A DNA stretch of 11,754 nt from CAG-826 sp964546565 (GTDB lineage Bacteria > Bacillota_I > Bacilli_A > RFN20 > CAG-826), in assembly GCA_964546565.1 (NCBI GenBank), contig CAZJKC010000048.1, forward strand, positions 1-11,754, in the 5' to 3' direction. Of the stretch, positions 1-7,007 are shown one piece after another. The notes under the pieces are model-generated. The model worked only from the letters and a program-made list of their open reading frames with translations, had not been told where the DNA came from and ran no database searches. The translations under genes were made by a program, and so were the position numbers. Every line of letters begins with the position of its first letter. The stretch's first letter is position 1.

Positions 1-56
1 AAAAGGACTGTTGCCTTCCCTAATTTTTAGTTAGGTTTTTCAACAGCCCCTTTTTT
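1..56 (+). terminator. Intrinsic terminator of an upstream gene
   Basis: The outer arms at 1-13 and 41-54 pair (CTGTTG with CAACAG, then AAAAGG with CCTTTT, with one unpaired or mismatched step). An inner CCTAA/TTAGG stem lies at 19-23 and 31-35. A run of six T at 51-56 closes the structure. This is the usual shape of a Rho-independent terminator and separates the following operon from whatever gene lies to the left of the window. Confidence 0.75.
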
Positions 57-81
57 GTTCTTTTTTAGAATAGTTAGTTTA

Positions 82-111
82 TTGCTTTTAATGATTTGTA
101 TAAGGTAAAAT
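82..111 (+). promoter_or_regulatory. Candidate promoter of the SDR/ABC-F operon
   Basis: TTGCTT at 82-87 and TAAAAT at 106-111 are spaced by 18 bases, and transcription would start near 118. A purine-rich ribosome binding stretch (AAGGAAAGGGAG, 122-133) follows before the ATG at 147. The -35 box matches consensus poorly, so the assignment rests mainly on the -10 box and on its place after a terminator. Confidence 0.4.
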
Positions 112-146
112 AAGAAAGATAAAGGAAAGGGAGATTAAGAATAATA

Positions 147-1064
147 ATGAGGGTCGAAAAATATGTTGAAAAGAATATACCTTGTGCTAATGGCAAACGC
201 ATTCTTATAACTGGCGCCAATAGCGGAATTGGATTTGCCGCCTCTTTGTTATTTGCAGAAAAAGGAGCGGAATTAATTTTTGCATGTCGTAATAGAAATA
301 AGGCAGAAGAAGCCAAAAAAGAATTATTAAGTAAATACCCTCAAACGAAAGTGGATATTTATTATTATGACCAATCTTCTTTCTCAAGTATTGAATCTTT
401 TGTTAAACAAATAAAAGATAATTATGAATATCTTGACGCTATTGTGCTTAATGCAGGCATATATCACCCGTCGCCTAATCAATTTACGATAGATGGTTAT
501 CCTTTAACTATTGGAACAAATTATATTGGTGTTTATTATTTTTTAAAATGCATAGATGATTATCTTCATGATCATAAAACAAAGATTATTTTTGTATCAT
601 CTTTGACTTATAAATATCAGAAAATCAAAGATTATTCTTTTTTGATTCATGAAGGGAAGAAAACGGGTAAAAGTTATGGCATATCTAAAATATGTTTAGC
701 TAAACTTTTTATATATTATTTAAAAAATACCAATTTTGATGTTTATTTGATGCATCCAGGAGTGGCATCAACTAATATTTTTTCTTCACAAGACACGAAA
801 TTCCCAAAGTGGTTTATTTCTCTTGCTCATCTTTTTTTACCTTTATTTACCCATTCTCCGAAAAAGGCATCCTTAGGAATTGTCCAATTAGTTTTATCAA
901 AGGATTATCAAAGAGGGACTATTTTAGGACCGCAGGGATTATTTGAATGGTGTGGGTATCCTAAAAAAAGAAAATTACCAAAGCATATTTATCAAGAAGT
1001 TGATAAATTAATAGAAGAAACAAATAAAGTTATTGAGGTGAAAAAACAAAATGTTAGAAGTTAA
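147..1064 (+). CDS. Short-chain dehydrogenase/reductase, retinol dehydrogenase-like
   Basis: NAD(P)-dependent oxidoreductase of the SDR superfamily, 305 residues, probably cytoplasmic. The Rossmann glycine motif TGANSGIG is at residues 22-29, the NAG motif at 102-104, the catalytic serine at 151 or 152, and the YxxxK pair in YGISK at 177-181. HPG follows the active site, as in classical SDRs. The ACRNRNKAEEA stretch (46-56), with its Arg after the second strand, resembles the NADP-preferring retinol dehydrogenase/WWOX branch. The substrate cannot be read from the sequence; in bacteria this branch is often linked to lipid or aldehyde reduction. The start is the first ATG after a GGGAG stretch. 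The last 14 bases overlap the ABC-F gene, so the two are probably cotranscribed and translationally coupled. Confidence 0.88.
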   Translation: MRVEKYVEKNIPCANGKRILITGANSGIGFAASLLFAEKGAELIFACRNRNKAEEAKKELLSKYPQTKVDIYYYDQSSFSSIESFVKQIKDNYEYLDAIVLNAGIYHPSPNQFTIDGYPLTIGTNYIGVYYFLKCIDDYLHDHKTKIIFVSSLTYKYQKIKDYSFLIHEGKKTGKSYGISKICLAKLFIYYLKNTNFDVYLMHPGVASTNIFSSQDTKFPKWFISLAHLFLPLFTHSPKKASLGIVQLVLSKDYQRGTILGPQGLFEWCGYPKKRKLPKHIYQEVDKLIEETNKVIEVKKQNVRS

Positions 1065-2628
1065 TAATGTGACTATTCAATTTGGAGGACGAGTTTTATT
1101 TAAAGATGTTAATGTGAAATTTCAAAAAGGTAATTGCTATGGCATTATTGGGGCTAATGGAGCAGGAAAATCGACTTTTTTAAAAGTGTTATCGGGTGAT
1201 TTAGAACCGAATAAAGGAGAAGTAATTATTTCTGACCATGAACGTCTTTCCGTTCTCCGACAAAATCAAAATGAATTTGATGATTTGACAGTTATTGATA
1301 CTGTTTTAGCGGGTTATCCGCGGTTAATTGAAATTCAAAAAGAACGAGATGCTTTGTATTCTAAAGCTGATTTTTCGGAAGAAGATGGCATTAAGGCGGC
1401 GGAATTAGAAATGGAATTTGCGGATATGGATGGCTATGAGGCGGATAGCAATGCACGGACTTTATTAAATTCTTTAGGAATAACGGGCGAGTTTCAAGAT
1501 ATGAAAATGGGACAGTTAGATAGTAAAATGAAAGTTAAAGTTCTCTTAGCGCAAGCTTTATTTGGCAATCCAGATATCTTATTATTGGATGAGCCGACAA
1601 ATAATTTAGACGCTATAAGCACGATATGGCTTGAGAATTTCTTATATAATTTTGAAAATATAGTCATCATTGTATCTCATGATCGTCATTTTCTAAACAA
1701 AGTGTGTACACGAATACTAGATATTGATTTCGGTAAAATATCTTTGTTCATTGGTAATTATGATTTCTGGTATGAGTCATCGCAATTGTTATTAAAGCAA
1801 GCCAAGGACACTAATGCTAAAAAAGAGGCACGCATCAAAGAATTAGAAGCGTTTATTGCGCGTTTTTCTGCCAATGCTGCTAAATCAAAACAAGCAACTT
1901 CACGAAAGAAAGAATTAGAAAAAATTAATCTTGAGGATATCCAACCATCGTCAAGGCGTTATCCTTTCATTGATTTTAAATTTGAAAGAGAATTAGGACA
2001 AGATGTTTTAGAAGTAGTAGGTCTTACTAAAAAAGGTTTATTCTCTAATCTTAGTTTTACCTTATCAAGAGGTGATAAAGTAGCGTTTATTTGTCAAAAC
2101 AGTTTAGCTATCACAACTCTTTTCCGTATTCTTATGGGTGAAGAAGAAGCTGATAATGGACATTTTAAATTTGGTATTACGGTTACGTCAACTTATTTAC
2201 CACAAGATAGTTCATCATTTTTTAAAGGCTCGGAATCGTTAGTTGATTGGCTTCGTCCTTATTCTTCTGATCAACATGAATCGTATATTCGTGGATGGTT
2301 AGGACGCATGCTTTTTTCTGGTGATGAGGCTTTAAAAAGTGTTGATGTTCTTTCAGGTGGTGAGAAAGTACGTTGTATGATGGCTAAGATAATGTTGACA
2401 AGTGGTAATGTCTTATTATTAGATGAACCAACTAACCATTTGGATTTAGAAGCTATTACCGCTTTGAATAAAGGTCTAATAAATTATAAAGGTGTTCTTT
2501 TAATAACAACTCATGACCGTGAGATATTATCGACAGTTGTTAATCGGATTATTTATATCGATGGGGATGAGTATCAAGATTATCATATGTCTTATGATGA
2601 ATTCGTTGATAAAATGTATCATTCATAA
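1051..2628 (+). CDS. ykpA: ABC-F family ATPase, YkpA/YbiT type
   Basis: Soluble protein with two ABC domains and no membrane part, 525 residues. ABC-F proteins act on ribosomes (translation factors or antibiotic-resistance proteins). Domain 1 has Walker A GANGAGKST (34-42), Walker B LLLDEPTNNLD (D180, E181) and the H-switch SHDRHF (H210), but its signature is LDSKMK (156-161) instead of LSGGxK. Domain 2 has an intact LSGGEK signature (434-439), LLLDEPTNHLD (D458, E459) and TTHDRE (H488), but its Walker A is replaced by CQNSLAITT (348-356). The region between, with FSANAAKSKQATSRKKELEKI, matches the YkpA/YbiT linker as I remember it. A weak first signature and an eroded second P-loop are also features of Bacillus YkpA, so one composite ATP site is probably intact. 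GAGGTG (1035-1040) serves as the ribosome binding site; the gene overlaps the SDR by 14 bases. The cellular role is not known from sequence. Confidence 0.92.
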   Translation: MLEVNNVTIQFGGRVLFKDVNVKFQKGNCYGIIGANGAGKSTFLKVLSGDLEPNKGEVIISDHERLSVLRQNQNEFDDLTVIDTVLAGYPRLIEIQKERDALYSKADFSEEDGIKAAELEMEFADMDGYEADSNARTLLNSLGITGEFQDMKMGQLDSKMKVKVLLAQALFGNPDILLLDEPTNNLDAISTIWLENFLYNFENIVIIVSHDRHFLNKVCTRILDIDFGKISLFIGNYDFWYESSQLLLKQAKDTNAKKEARIKELEAFIARFSANAAKSKQATSRKKELEKINLEDIQPSSRRYPFIDFKFERELGQDVLEVVGLTKKGLFSNLSFTLSRGDKVAFICQNSLAITTLFRILMGEEEADNGHFKFGITVTSTYLPQDSSSFFKGSESLVDWLRPYSSDQHESYIRGWLGRMLFSGDEALKSVDVLSGGEKVRCMMAKIMLTSGNVLLLDEPTNHLDLEAITALNKGLINYKGVLLITTHDREILSTVVNRIIYIDGDEYQDYHMSYDEFVDKMYHS

Positions 2629-2643
2629 TAGTTAATAAAAAAT

Positions 2644-2669
2644 CATACGATTATATGAGGAATCGTATG
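2644..2669 (+). promoter_or_regulatory. Hairpin presenting the ribosome binding site in its loop
   Basis: CATACGATT (2644-2652) and AATCGTATG (2661-2669) are perfect 9-base inverted arms. The 8-base loop ATATGAGG (2653-2660) carries the GAGG ribosome binding site, and the last stem base is the G of the GTG start codon. There is no T-run, so it is not a terminator. It could expose the ribosome binding site or tune translation, or be an mRNA processing site; the role is inferred. Confidence 0.5.
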
Positions 2670-3076
2670 TGTATCAAGAAAACGGAAATTATTACTTTCA
2701 AAATGATGATACTGAAACCAATAATGAGGCCGCTACTAAAAGGCTATATTTAGATATTTTCTTTTTATTTTTAATAATTATCGCTAATGTGATAGGTATA
2801 TTGATAATTCTTAAACGAATTAAAATATTAAAAGGGCAGGGAACAAGAGTAGATAATAGTAGCATTTTAAAAGATGCTGAACTGGCGGTTATTTTAACTT
2901 TTGTGGCGACATCCTCTTTTGCTTATGAGAGTTGGAAAGAATATAAAAAAAATCCAACGAACGAGAATATGGCCTTTCTGCTTGCGTTAATTTTAATTTT
3001 AGTAGCGTTATTTATAAGATATCTTGCTCTTCGAAATTCTTCTTATTCAGTTAGTGTTGAAGATATCGTAACATAA
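2669..3076 (+). CDS. Small three-helix membrane protein of unknown function
   Basis: Protein of 135 residues that I do not recognise. A polar, Asn/Glu-rich N-terminus (about 1-27) is followed by three hydrophobic segments at about 28-48, 71-88 and 101-119, joined by a basic loop (KRIKILKGQG). No catalytic motif is visible. The start is GTG: an in-frame stop lies at 2636-2638, no in-frame ATG or TTG lies between it and the GTG, and GAGG (2657-2660) sits 8 bases upstream. Two ATG codons at 2655 and 2667 are in another frame and lead only to a short ORF. The gene sits 40 bases after the ABC-F gene and 15 bases before the GTPase gene, so it is very likely in the same operon. Confidence 0.75.
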   Translation: MYQENGNYYFQNDDTETNNEAATKRLYLDIFFLFLIIIANVIGILIILKRIKILKGQGTRVDNSSILKDAELAVILTFVATSSFAYESWKEYKKNPTNENMAFLLALILILVALFIRYLALRNSSYSVSVEDIVT

Positions 3077-3091
3077 AAGGATGTGATAAAA

Positions 3092-4324
3092 ATGAATGTT
3101 GTAATGTTTAGTGCTCATTTACCAAATCAAAAAAAAGATGATAATGTCTTTCTTCGGTTAATTAGAAGAATGGGCTTTAATGTTATTTCGGGATTTAGAG
3201 AATTTGTCCCAGAAATTGATGAAGAATATTATTTTAGTAAACAGAAAATTGATTTTATTGCTCAACACCTTCGCATGTATGAAAGTGTACAAGCTATTTT
3301 TGTTAATGATGAATTAAATTATTATCAAATGTGTAAATTAAATGAAGTATTTGATTTGCTTGTTTTCCCCCGTTCTATTGCAAGTTCTTTTTATTTTCAA
3401 GCATGGTCCCATAATAAAGAGATTAATTCACGAGCTAATGCGATTTATGCTGATGTTCTTATTAAATTAACGCAGTCAACATTAGCGGTTGAAGAAAAGA
3501 ACAATAGTGGTGAAAAGGTTAAAAAAGAATTAGAAACGGAATTACGTGATTTAGAAAAAAGATCGATAAATTGTACTGCAGAAGCAGAATCAATTAAGCA
3601 AAAACGTATTCTTTTTCGTAATTCTATTGAGGCTCTTCCATATCCGATTGTGAGTCTTGTTGGCATGTTTGAAAGTGGTAAATCGACTATTTATAATTCC
3701 TTGTGCTCGATGTCATCGGTCGATGATAAATCTCCATATAATGAAAAACTATTATCACAAGTTTTTCAAATGCCTACTTGTTTAATAGAGATTCAAGGAT
3801 ATCCAAGTTTCTTTTTGATGGATACGGTAGGCACTATTGAAGAAAATGAATTATTAATAGAACGTTGTTATGCGGAACTTCTCGATGATATTAATGAAGC
3901 TAGTGTATTATTATTTGTGATTGATGTTTTTTATAAAGATTATGAAAAGCAAATTGATATAACGCGAAAATGTCTTTCCTTATTATCGCTCGATGCTGAA
4001 GAGATTTTTTTATACAATAAGTGTGATAAAATCGATAAATGGCCGTTTATTCCTGATGAAAAAAGTCTTTATGTTTCTAATCAAGATAGCAAAGAAGATA
4101 AAGAGTTCTTAGTTGATCTTATCAGTAAAAAATTGAGTGCTTCTTGGCTCCCTTTTACGATATTTCTTCCGTATGAAAAAAGCCTCTTTCATTTTAAAAA
4201 AGAAGCTTATATAAATGCGATTGATGAGACGGAAAATGGTTATTTAATTAAAGGAAAGATGAGCGTTAAATCATATCATAAGTGGCATGAATTTATAATA
4301 AATGACGGCGATAAAGACTTATAA
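3092..4324 (+). CDS. Diverged HflX-like GTPase
   Basis: Protein of 410 residues resembling HflX, the GTPase that splits stalled ribosomes. The order fits: an N-terminal domain; a stretch (DLLVFPRSIASSFYFQAW onward) in the place of the HflX LILDIFAxRA helix; a charged coiled coil (SGEKVKKELETELRDLEKR) where HflX has GETQLExDRR; then a G domain. G1 is GMFESGKST (191-199), G3 is DTVG (244-247), and G4 is NKCD (309-312). The DYEKQI stretch after the predicted VIDVF strand also matches HflX. The glycine-rich GGxGxRGPGETQLE loop is largely lost. A GTG at 3083 has no room for a ribosome binding site, while AAAGGA (3076-3081) is 10 bases before the ATG at 3092. The 3' end overlaps the convergent kinase gene by 32 bases. 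The neighbouring ABC-F gene makes a ribosome-related role plausible but unproven. Confidence 0.8.
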   Translation: MNVVMFSAHLPNQKKDDNVFLRLIRRMGFNVISGFREFVPEIDEEYYFSKQKIDFIAQHLRMYESVQAIFVNDELNYYQMCKLNEVFDLLVFPRSIASSFYFQAWSHNKEINSRANAIYADVLIKLTQSTLAVEEKNNSGEKVKKELETELRDLEKRSINCTAEAESIKQKRILFRNSIEALPYPIVSLVGMFESGKSTIYNSLCSMSSVDDKSPYNEKLLSQVFQMPTCLIEIQGYPSFFLMDTVGTIEENELLIERCYAELLDDINEASVLLFVIDVFYKDYEKQIDITRKCLSLLSLDAEEIFLYNKCDKIDKWPFIPDEKSLYVSNQDSKEDKEFLVDLISKKLSASWLPFTIFLPYEKSLFHFKKEAYINAIDETENGYLIKGKMSVKSYHKWHEFIINDGDKDL

Positions 4325-4826
4325 TGCGATCGACCACTTCACTTAAAGATAAATTATCAGTGTCGATGGTATAATCGGTAGAAGCTATTTTTTCTTGTGA
4401 AAAGTTTAGGCGATCAGAAGATATTCTTGCTTGAATATCGTCGGATTTATCGCCTCTTTTTTGCATTCTTTCGATTCGTTTTTGCTCACTAGCAAGTAAG
4501 CCAAAGGTCACAATATGTTTATCTTTTAGAGCTTGAAAGGCTTTTAAACCATTGGGGTCGACAATTAAACATTTTTCATCGCTGATTTCTTTCTTACTAG
4601 TTCCATAGTAATTGTTATTGTATACTGTTGTTTCTACAAAATAATGTTCTTTTTGTAACTTTAAGAATTCTTCTTTGTTAATAAAATGATAATCAACATC
4701 CGCTACTTCACTAGGACGCATTGGACGAGTAGTGTGTGTGATAACTTTTTTAATTCCATAGTAATAATATAAGAGTTTTGCAACTTCTGTTTTTCCGCTT
4801 GCGGAAGCTCCAACTAAAATGATCAT
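4293..4826 (-). CDS. gmk: Guanylate kinase-like protein
   Basis: Cytoplasmic nucleoside monophosphate kinase of the guanylate kinase family (ATP + GMP to ADP + GDP), 177 residues. The P-loop GASASGKT is at 6-13. TTRPMRPSEVADVDYHF (32-48) is the GMP-binding segment, and NNNYYGTSK corresponds to the family's NYYGT motif. A lid-like stretch, RMQKRGDKSDDIQARISSDR, follows. The length is slightly below that of typical Gmk (around 200), and the P-loop has A-S-A where many family members have P-S-G-V, so it may be a second, diverged Gmk. An ATG at 4856 would add ten residues, but it overlaps the -10 box and has no ribosome binding site. The ATG at 4826 has AAAGGAG (4838-4844) 11 bases upstream. It stands alone on this strand and its end overlaps the HflX-like gene. 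Confidence 0.85.
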   Translation of the reverse strand: MIILVGASASGKTEVAKLLYYYYGIKKVITHTTRPMRPSEVADVDYHFINKEEFLKLQKEHYFVETTVYNNNYYGTSKKEISDEKCLIVDPNGLKAFQALKDKHIVTFGLLASEQKRIERMQKRGDKSDDIQARISSDRLNFSQEKIASTDYTIDTDNLSLSEVVDRIISLYRRHLL

Positions 4827-4854
4827 CGATTGTCGTACTCCTTTAATTGCCTTC

Positions 4855-4860
4855 ATTATA
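4855..4860 (-). promoter_or_regulatory. -10 box of the guanylate kinase-like gene
   Basis: Read on the - strand, 4860 to 4855 is a perfect TATAAT. Transcription would begin near 4848, leaving a leader of about 22 bases that carries AAAGGAG. The -35 region is only a weak TTTAAT-like match about 17 bases upstream. This supports the downstream ATG as the start. Confidence 0.6.
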
Positions 4861-4965
4861 AAATAAATTTGATAAAAATTAAATCTTAAATTCGTGTTTC
4901 TTACGTATCTTTTGTAGGAAACTTCTTATTTGGTAAGTAAGGACATTTTTTTAAGGGCCTATATA

Positions 4966-5005
4966 TTGATACTTTTGTATCAAGTTCCTCATTTTTCGTT
5001 ATATT
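4966..5005 (+). promoter_or_regulatory. Candidate promoter with an overlapping dyad for the NifU-like operon
   Basis: TTGTAT (4976-4981) and TATATT (5000-5005), 18 bases apart, are the best promoter pair in the 250-base gap. The dyad TTGATAC-TTTT-GTATCAA (4966-4983) overlaps the -35 box and would suit a repressor or activator operator. A second small inverted repeat, AGTGC/GCACT (5018-5022 and 5032-5036), follows in the leader. Promoter calls by eye in AT-rich DNA are uncertain. Confidence 0.35.
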
Positions 5006-5081
5006 CTTATTGAAAAAAGTGCTGATTTGTGGCACTATTTGAAATGTAGGTTTATTCTATTTTGATGGAAGGAGAATGAAA

Positions 5082-5783
5082 ATGAGTAAAATTACTTACA
5101 CCGCTGATGTTAATGAAATGTGCAGTGTGCGTAAAGGCTGTGATCATGGACCAGCACCAATTCCTGAAGAAGGTAGATGGGTAAAATCAAAAGAGATTTC
5201 TGATATTTCTGGCTTAAGTCATGGTATTGGTTGGTGTGCTCCACAACAAGGCGCTTGCAAATTAACATTAAACGTTAAAAACGGTATTATTGAAGAAGCT
5301 TTAGTTGAAACAATCGGATGTTCCGGTATGACACACTCTGCGGCAATGGCCGCTGAAATTCTTCAAGGAAAAACAATCCTTGAAGCTCTTAATACAGATT
5401 TAGTCTGTGATGCAATTAACGTTGCAATGAGAGAAATATTCAAACAACTAGTATATGGTAGAACACAAACTGCTTTCTCAGAAGATGGTTTGCCTGTTGG
5501 CTCATCACTTGACGATTTAGGTAAAGGATTACGTTCTCAAGTTGGAACTATGTTTGGTACCAAAGTCAAAGGTGTTCGTTACTTAGAAATGGCTGAAGGA
5601 TATGTTCTTAGCGTTGGCTTAGATAAGAATAATGAAATTATTGGATATCGTTTTGTCCACCTTGGCAAGATGATGGCGGCCATTAAGGCTGGAAAAGACC
5701 CCAAAGAAGCTTATGAAAGCTGCATTGGACAATATGGTCGTTATAATGAAGCGGTCAAATATATTGACCCTCGGAAAGAGTAG
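5082..5783 (+). CDS. NifU/IscU-like iron-sulfur scaffold-type protein
   Basis: Soluble protein of 233 residues. The segment ETIGCSGMTHSAAMAAEIL (76-94), followed by QGKTILEAL, matches the IscU/NifU N-terminal block around its central cluster-ligand cysteine. It is longer than IscU: there is a cysteine-rich N-terminus (C14, C20, then C52 and C59 in WCAPQQGAC) and a C-terminal part (HLGKMMAAIKAGKDPKEAYESC) absent from IscU. Proteins of this type are annotated as iron-sulfur cluster assembly scaffolds beside GGGtGRT genes; direct evidence of the function is not known to me. GGAAGGAG (5067-5074) is 7 bases before the ATG at 5082 but only 1 base before the ATG at 5076, so 5082 is chosen. It is followed after 9 bases by its partner gene. 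Confidence 0.82.
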   Translation: MSKITYTADVNEMCSVRKGCDHGPAPIPEEGRWVKSKEISDISGLSHGIGWCAPQQGACKLTLNVKNGIIEEALVETIGCSGMTHSAAMAAEILQGKTILEALNTDLVCDAINVAMREIFKQLVYGRTQTAFSEDGLPVGSSLDDLGKGLRSQVGTMFGTKVKGVRYLEMAEGYVLSVGLDKNNEIIGYRFVHLGKMMAAIKAGKDPKEAYESCIGQYGRYNEAVKYIDPRKE

Positions 5784-5792
5784 GTGAGAATG

Positions 5793-6791
5793 ATGGCTTT
5801 ATTTGAAAATTATGAACGTCGTGAAGCTACGATTAATGCTTGCTTAAGTAAATATGGATTTAAAAATATTGAAGAAACAAGAGAACTTTGTTTATCAAAA
5901 GGTGTTGATGTTGAAAAATTAGTTAAAGGTATTCAACCAATCGCTTTTGAAAATGCTGTTTGGGCATATACTTTAGGATGCGCAATCGCGATTAAAGAAA
6001 ATGTTAAAAGTGCAGCCGAAGCCTCAGAAAAAATTGGTATCGGATTACAGGCTTTCTGTATTCCTGGATCAGTTGCGGAAACTCGTGAAGTAGGCTTAGG
6101 ACATGGTAATTTAGGGGCAATGCTTCTTCGTGAAGAAACATCTTGCTTTTGCTTTTTAGCAGGCCATGAATCTTTTGCAGCTGCCGAAGGGGCTATTGGA
6201 ATTGCGAGAACAGCTAATAAAGTTCGGAAAGAGCCCTTACGTGTTATTCTTAATGGTTTAGGTAAAGATGCCGCTTATATTATTTCACGTATTAACGGAT
6301 TTACATATGTTGAAACGGATTATGATTTCCAAACATCAACATTGAAAATTGTTCGTAAAGTTCCTTTCTCAGATGGCGAAAGATCAAAAATCATGTGTTA
6401 TGGCGCTAACGATGTTATTGAAGGCGTTGCTATTATGAAACATGAAGAAGTAGATGTGTCAATTACTGGTAATTCGACCAATCCAACTCGTTTCCAACAT
6501 TTAGTAGCGGGAACTTATAAGAAATGGTGCTATGACCATAATAAGAAATATTTCTCAGTTGCTTCTGGAGGCGGTACAGGACGGACACTTCACCCTGATA
6601 ATATGGGAGCCGGTCCATCTAGCTATGGTTTAACTGACTCAATGGGGAGAATGCATGGCGATGCACAATTTGCCGGTTCATCATCAGTTCCAGCTCACGT
6701 TGAAATGATGGGATTAATTGGTATGGGCAATAACCCAATGGTTGGAGCCACCGTTGCTTGTGCTGTTTCTGTTTATCAAGCATTAAATTAA
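5793..6791 (+). CDS. GGGtGRT family protein
   Basis: Conserved protein of 332 residues of the family named for its GGGtGRT motif, seen here as GGGTGRT at 259-265 followed by LHPDN. Other strongly conserved-looking blocks are KGIQPIAFENAVWAYT, GLGHGNLGAMLLREE, CFCFLAGHESFAAAEGAIG and AHVEMMGLIGMGNNPMVGA. Several cysteines are present (SCFCF, AFCIPG, IMCYG). The biochemical function of this family is not established to my knowledge; its constant link with a NifU-like gene points to metal cluster or radical chemistry in anaerobes. MALFE at 5793 matches family starts, with AGGTGA (5782-5787) 5 bases upstream; the GTG at 5784 overlaps that site. The gene ends the operon. Confidence 0.9.
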   Translation: MALFENYERREATINACLSKYGFKNIEETRELCLSKGVDVEKLVKGIQPIAFENAVWAYTLGCAIAIKENVKSAAEASEKIGIGLQAFCIPGSVAETREVGLGHGNLGAMLLREETSCFCFLAGHESFAAAEGAIGIARTANKVRKEPLRVILNGLGKDAAYIISRINGFTYVETDYDFQTSTLKIVRKVPFSDGERSKIMCYGANDVIEGVAIMKHEEVDVSITGNSTNPTRFQHLVAGTYKKWCYDHNKKYFSVASGGGTGRTLHPDNMGAGPSSYGLTDSMGRMHGDAQFAGSSSVPAHVEMMGLIGMGNNPMVGATVACAVSVYQALN

Positions 6792-6813
6792 TAAACAATT
6801 TGAAAGACTTGAT

Positions 6814-6842
6814 GAGGATGCTATTTAGCATCCTCTTTTTTT
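6814..6842 (+). terminator. Intrinsic terminator of the NifU-like/GGGtGRT operon
   Basis: GAGGATGC (6814-6821) and GCATCCTC (6828-6835) form a perfect 8-bp stem around the 6-base loop TATTTA, followed at once by seven T (6836-6842). Confidence 0.95.
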
Positions 6843-6888
6843 GTTATATTTTTTTATCAAAAAAGATTTCACCTATATTGATTTATAA

Positions 6889-6938
6889 AAAATGTTAAAA
6901 ATAGCATCCTTTTTAACATTTTGTTATGATTGATATCA
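6889..6938 (+). promoter_or_regulatory. Extended -10 promoter with flanking inverted repeat for the envelope operon
   Basis: TGTTATGAT (6922-6930) is an extended -10 element with no good -35 box, so transcription would start near 6937. Directly upstream is a perfect 13-base inverted repeat, AAAATGTTAAAAA (6889-6901) and TTTTTAACATTTT (6910-6922). Directly downstream is the palindrome TGATATCA (6931-6938). Such an arrangement could hold an operator. The 13-base repeat could also act as a weak AT-rich hairpin terminator. Confidence 0.4.
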
Positions 6939-7007
6939 TTTTTTTAAGGAATTTTACTTATATGTGCGAAATTAATAGTAAGTCATTTCATAAAAGGAGG
7001 AAAAGAT

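Noticed and set aside
74..387. Minus-strand ORFs of 80 and 60 codons over the SDR gene
   Set aside because: They lie opposite a clear coding sequence, have no ribosome binding sites and show no recognisable protein features.
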